Translations under genes and position numbers: made by a program | Source: a virus | Virus record (IMG/VR): IMGVR_UViG_3300020477_000156 | Coordinates: 1-21,505 of that record | Length of the DNA stretch: 21,505 nt | Strand: one strand, 5' to 3' | Notes under the pieces: model-generated | Databases searched by the model: none | Told to the model about the DNA's origin: nothing | Seen by the model: only the letters and a program-made list of their open reading frames with translations | Shown: one piece after another, positions 20,159 through 21,505 of the stretch | Numbering within the stretch: position 1 is the first letter of the stretch | How the letters are laid out: each line of letters begins with the position of its first letter

Positions 20159-20595
20159 GTGCGCTTTACCTCGAGAGTTACGGTTGTTCCTGTAGGGAGA
20201 GGTACCCGAATGCTGAAGTCCCGAACCTGCTTGCGCTTACCGCGAAGCCGAGGGTCTATTTCATAGTTCTGCAGTACTAAGCGGAGGATGTCTTCCAGAG
20301 ACATCCGAAGACATAGTGGAGGCAGCCTAAGCCGCTCTACAAGGTGTGCCTTTATCTCGTACTTCGTTATGAAGGCAGACCTATTTTTCGGAGACCAGGT
20401 CCAGGGACCCATGTGCCAATAACGTTCCATGTCACAAATGAAGACGATGGCGTCCTCAATTGATAGACCCGCTATGTCTGTTTCTGTAAGCCCGGCGTCC
20501 TTAGCTCGGTGCTTAAGCCAATCCCAGGTGTCCTGCTCTGGTCCGGGAATCTCTCGTAGAAGGTCTAGGCAGAGCGTAGCCTCCTCTTTAGTCAT
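20155..20595 (-). CDS. unrecognised small protein of reverse-strand island 2
   Basis: This 146-residue protein overlaps both neighbours by 4 bp (ATGA at each end). The N-terminal half is acidic and helical with Trp-rich parts (D-T-W-D-W-L-K-H-R and Y-W-H-M-G-P-W-T-W-S-P). The C-terminal part is basic, with R-G-K-R-K-Q-V-R-D-F-S-I-R-V and a final beta hairpin (T-G-T-T-V-T-L-E-V-K). It may be a small nucleic-acid-interacting or host-interaction protein, but no family or motif supports a specific function. Tight spacing shows it belongs to the same transcript as its neighbours. Confidence 0.65.
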   Translation of the reverse strand: MTKEEATLCLDLLREIPGPEQDTWDWLKHRAKDAGLTETDIAGLSIEDAIVFICDMERYWHMGPWTWSPKNRSAFITKYEIKAHLVERLRLPPLCLRMSLEDILRLVLQNYEIDPRLRGKRKQVRDFSIRVPLPTGTTVTLEVKRT

Positions 20596-20993
20596 AGTAC
20601 GGAGCCAAGCTGGTACACATCGTCCAAAGGGATTCCCTTATCGTGAACAACGTATAGGACGCTAGTGGCGCTCGAACCACCATCAACATAGTGGTCTGAA
20701 ACACCAACGGTATCCTTGACGACTAAGTCCCAGGGAAGCTCACCAGCTTCCATTATCTCGTAGTACCTCTGGTATTGGACGTCCTGAGCTATCTCTCCAG
20801 GTAGTCCACAACGTATTGCTTCTGCTTTCATGCATTGCACTACTTGGTCTGGCAACGTCCCAGGAACCACCTGGTTTTCATCATTCAGTAGGTCACCAAA
20901 CACTCTGTTGGCAGTCTTCGGGTTTGCTTTGGTCCACAAACCAAGGGTCCTCATAAACGTGTTCCAGTCCTCAAGTCGCTTCATCATCTTCAT
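20592..20993 (-). CDS. unrecognised small protein of reverse-strand island 2
   Basis: This 133-residue protein starts at ATG 20993 because AAAGGAGG (21001-21008, minus strand) lies 7 nt upstream; a longer version from 21011 would translate the ribosome site itself. It begins M-K-M-M-K-R-L-E-D-W-N-T-F. The body is mixed, with P-G-T-L-P-D-Q-V-V-Q-C-M-K-A-E-A-I-R-C-G-L-P and a hydrophobic strand S-V-L-Y-V-V-H-D near the end. Its stop overlaps the next start by 4 bp. It overlaps the end of the upstream gene by 23 bp. No family was recognised. Confidence 0.65.
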   Translation of the reverse strand: MKMMKRLEDWNTFMRTLGLWTKANPKTANRVFGDLLNDENQVVPGTLPDQVVQCMKAEAIRCGLPGEIAQDVQYQRYYEIMEAGELPWDLVVKDTVGVSDHYVDGGSSATSVLYVVHDKGIPLDDVYQLGSVL

Positions 20994-21384
20994 CGGAGAA
21001 CCTCCTTTCATGTTGGTTATGCGGAAGACTCAGGAGAGCTTTTCCCCTGGATGAAATGGTCCATAGGGAGACCTTTCCAGTAGAGAAAGACTCTTCCTTA
21101 ATACAAGACCGTCTAAGCTCTAGTGCCTCTCTGAGGTCAAATACTGTTTGTTGTATACGCCTCGGGAAGGGAGCGAGAACTCGCTTAACTACTGGCTGAC
21201 CCGCCTCCCACCGAGCTATTTCCAGCTCTGACCAGGTAAGGCACAAATCTGAGTACCGCCAGTTACCCGAACTCTTAGGCTCCTTCGCCTTATTCAACCA
21301 GGCTTTTATCGCTGCGTTTCGCATCGCATTTGTCCAACCCCTGGAAGGCAATCTGTATTGTATGTAATCGCCGCACTGGGCCAT
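20971..21384 (-). CDS. unrecognised small basic protein of reverse-strand island 2
   Basis: This is a 137-residue protein from ATG 21384; a GTG at 21432 would give 153 residues but would lie within the well-conserved-looking part of the upstream frame, so the shorter form is preferred. Neither start has a good ribosome site. Residues include W-T-N-A-M-R-N-A-A-I-K-A-W-L-N-K-A-K and W-S-E-L-E-I-A-R-W-E-A-G-Q, then a basic R-R-I-Q-Q-T-V-F-D-L-R-E-A-L-E-L-R-R helix, and the end is polar (E-D-D-E). It is predominantly helical and basic. No family was recognised. The end overlaps the downstream gene by 23 bp. Confidence 0.55.
   Translation of the reverse strand: MAQCGDYIQYRLPSRGWTNAMRNAAIKAWLNKAKEPKSSGNWRYSDLCLTWSELEIARWEAGQPVVKRVLAPFPRRIQQTVFDLREALELRRSCIKEESFSTGKVSLWTISSRGKALLSLPHNQHERRFSDEDDEAT
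21001..21008 (-). promoter_or_regulatory. strong Shine-Dalgarno deciding a start
   Basis: AAAGGAGG on the minus strand, 7 nt before ATG 20993. It lies inside the coding frame of the upstream gene, which continues to 20971. Confidence 0.7.
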
Positions 21385-21505
21385 CACTTGGAAGGAAGGC
21401 GCACTCACCCGGAGTGAACTGACAATCTTCACAAGTGCGCTCTACCCAGCCGCGAACTTTCTCTATTTCATAGAGGTGCAATATGGCCTCTGTGGAAGCC
21501 TCTCC
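21290..21505 (-). CDS. partial gene at the right edge, Cys-containing
   Basis: This leftward frame is open to the window edge, so the start lies outside; 71 residues are visible. It contains V-E-R-T-C-E-D-C-Q-F-T-P-G-E-C-A-F, with C-x2-C and a third Cys seven residues on. This suggests part of a metal-binding or disulfide-containing small protein. The last ~30 residues overlap the next gene and are less gene-like. A TTG within the frame at 21481 could be the true start, giving 63 residues. No family was recognised. Confidence 0.45.
   Translation of the reverse strand, partial: GEASTEAILHLYEIEKVRGWVERTCEDCQFTPGECAFLPSDGPVRRLHTIQIAFQGLDKCDAKRSDKSLVE

Noticed and set aside
1-21505. tRNA genes, CRISPR arrays, integrase, transposase or IS ends
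   Set aside because: None was seen; coding density is high, no regular spaced repeats occur, and no protein shows integrase or transposase motifs.

Overview
The window is a late structural module of a large tailed bacteriophage with a contractile tail (myovirus morphology). The evidence is a recognisable order on the + strand: prohead protease, several small acidic head proteins, a probable decoration protein, a major capsid protein, connector and neck-like proteins, a tail sheath, a tail tube and a tail-assembly-chaperone pair joined by a textbook -1 frameshift site. Base composition is moderate, Shine-Dalgarno sites are strong (AAGGAGG type), GTG and TTG starts occur, and genes are packed with 1-4 bp overlaps. 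The bacterial host cannot be read from the sequence. Terminase, portal, tape measure, baseplate and lysis genes are not seen here.

Layout. Positions 1-1229 hold two leftward genes: a small protein with one membrane segment and a MerR/excisionase-type HTH protein. From 1274 a long rightward unit runs to 17709. The head block (1274-8984) contains a probable head protein, a basic protein with duplicated modules, the protease, three small acidic proteins, a beta-rich probable decoration protein, the capsid protein, a protein ending in a SAP/Rho-N-like helical motif, a short basic-tailed protein and a connector-like protein. Next (9029-12992) comes a cluster of small acidic proteins and small basic Gly-rich hydrophobic proteins, with a Cys4-containing neck-like protein between them. 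The tail block is a probable tail terminator (12742), sheath (13518), tube (15939), a tiny acidic protein and a very basic protein.

Two reverse-strand islands break the tail module. The first (17706-18360) has an unknown protein and a ribbon-helix-helix-like protein. It separates tube from chaperones. The chaperones (18413-19401) are followed at once by a bidirectional terminator and a second leftward operon (19418-21505, open at the right edge) of unrecognised genes, placed where a tape-measure gene would normally be expected.

Most notable signals: (1) a canonical A-AAA-AAC slippery heptamer directly before a TGA stop, followed after 7 nt by a perfect 8-bp hairpin; (2) a short E-K-[T/V]-A motif, encoded with varying synonymous codons, recurring in head and accessory proteins including the capsid protein N-terminus but not seen in neck, sheath or tube, a candidate prohead-protease processing or packaging signal; (3) F-x-K-[E/V]-[A/V] N-termini on basic or Gly-rich proteins, reminiscent of T4 capsid-targeting sequences; (4) a dispersed family of acidic proteins sharing an LGRxMA segment and ISAAELL repeats. 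Points 2-4 together suggest a set of internal, possibly ejected, head proteins that has not obviously been described.
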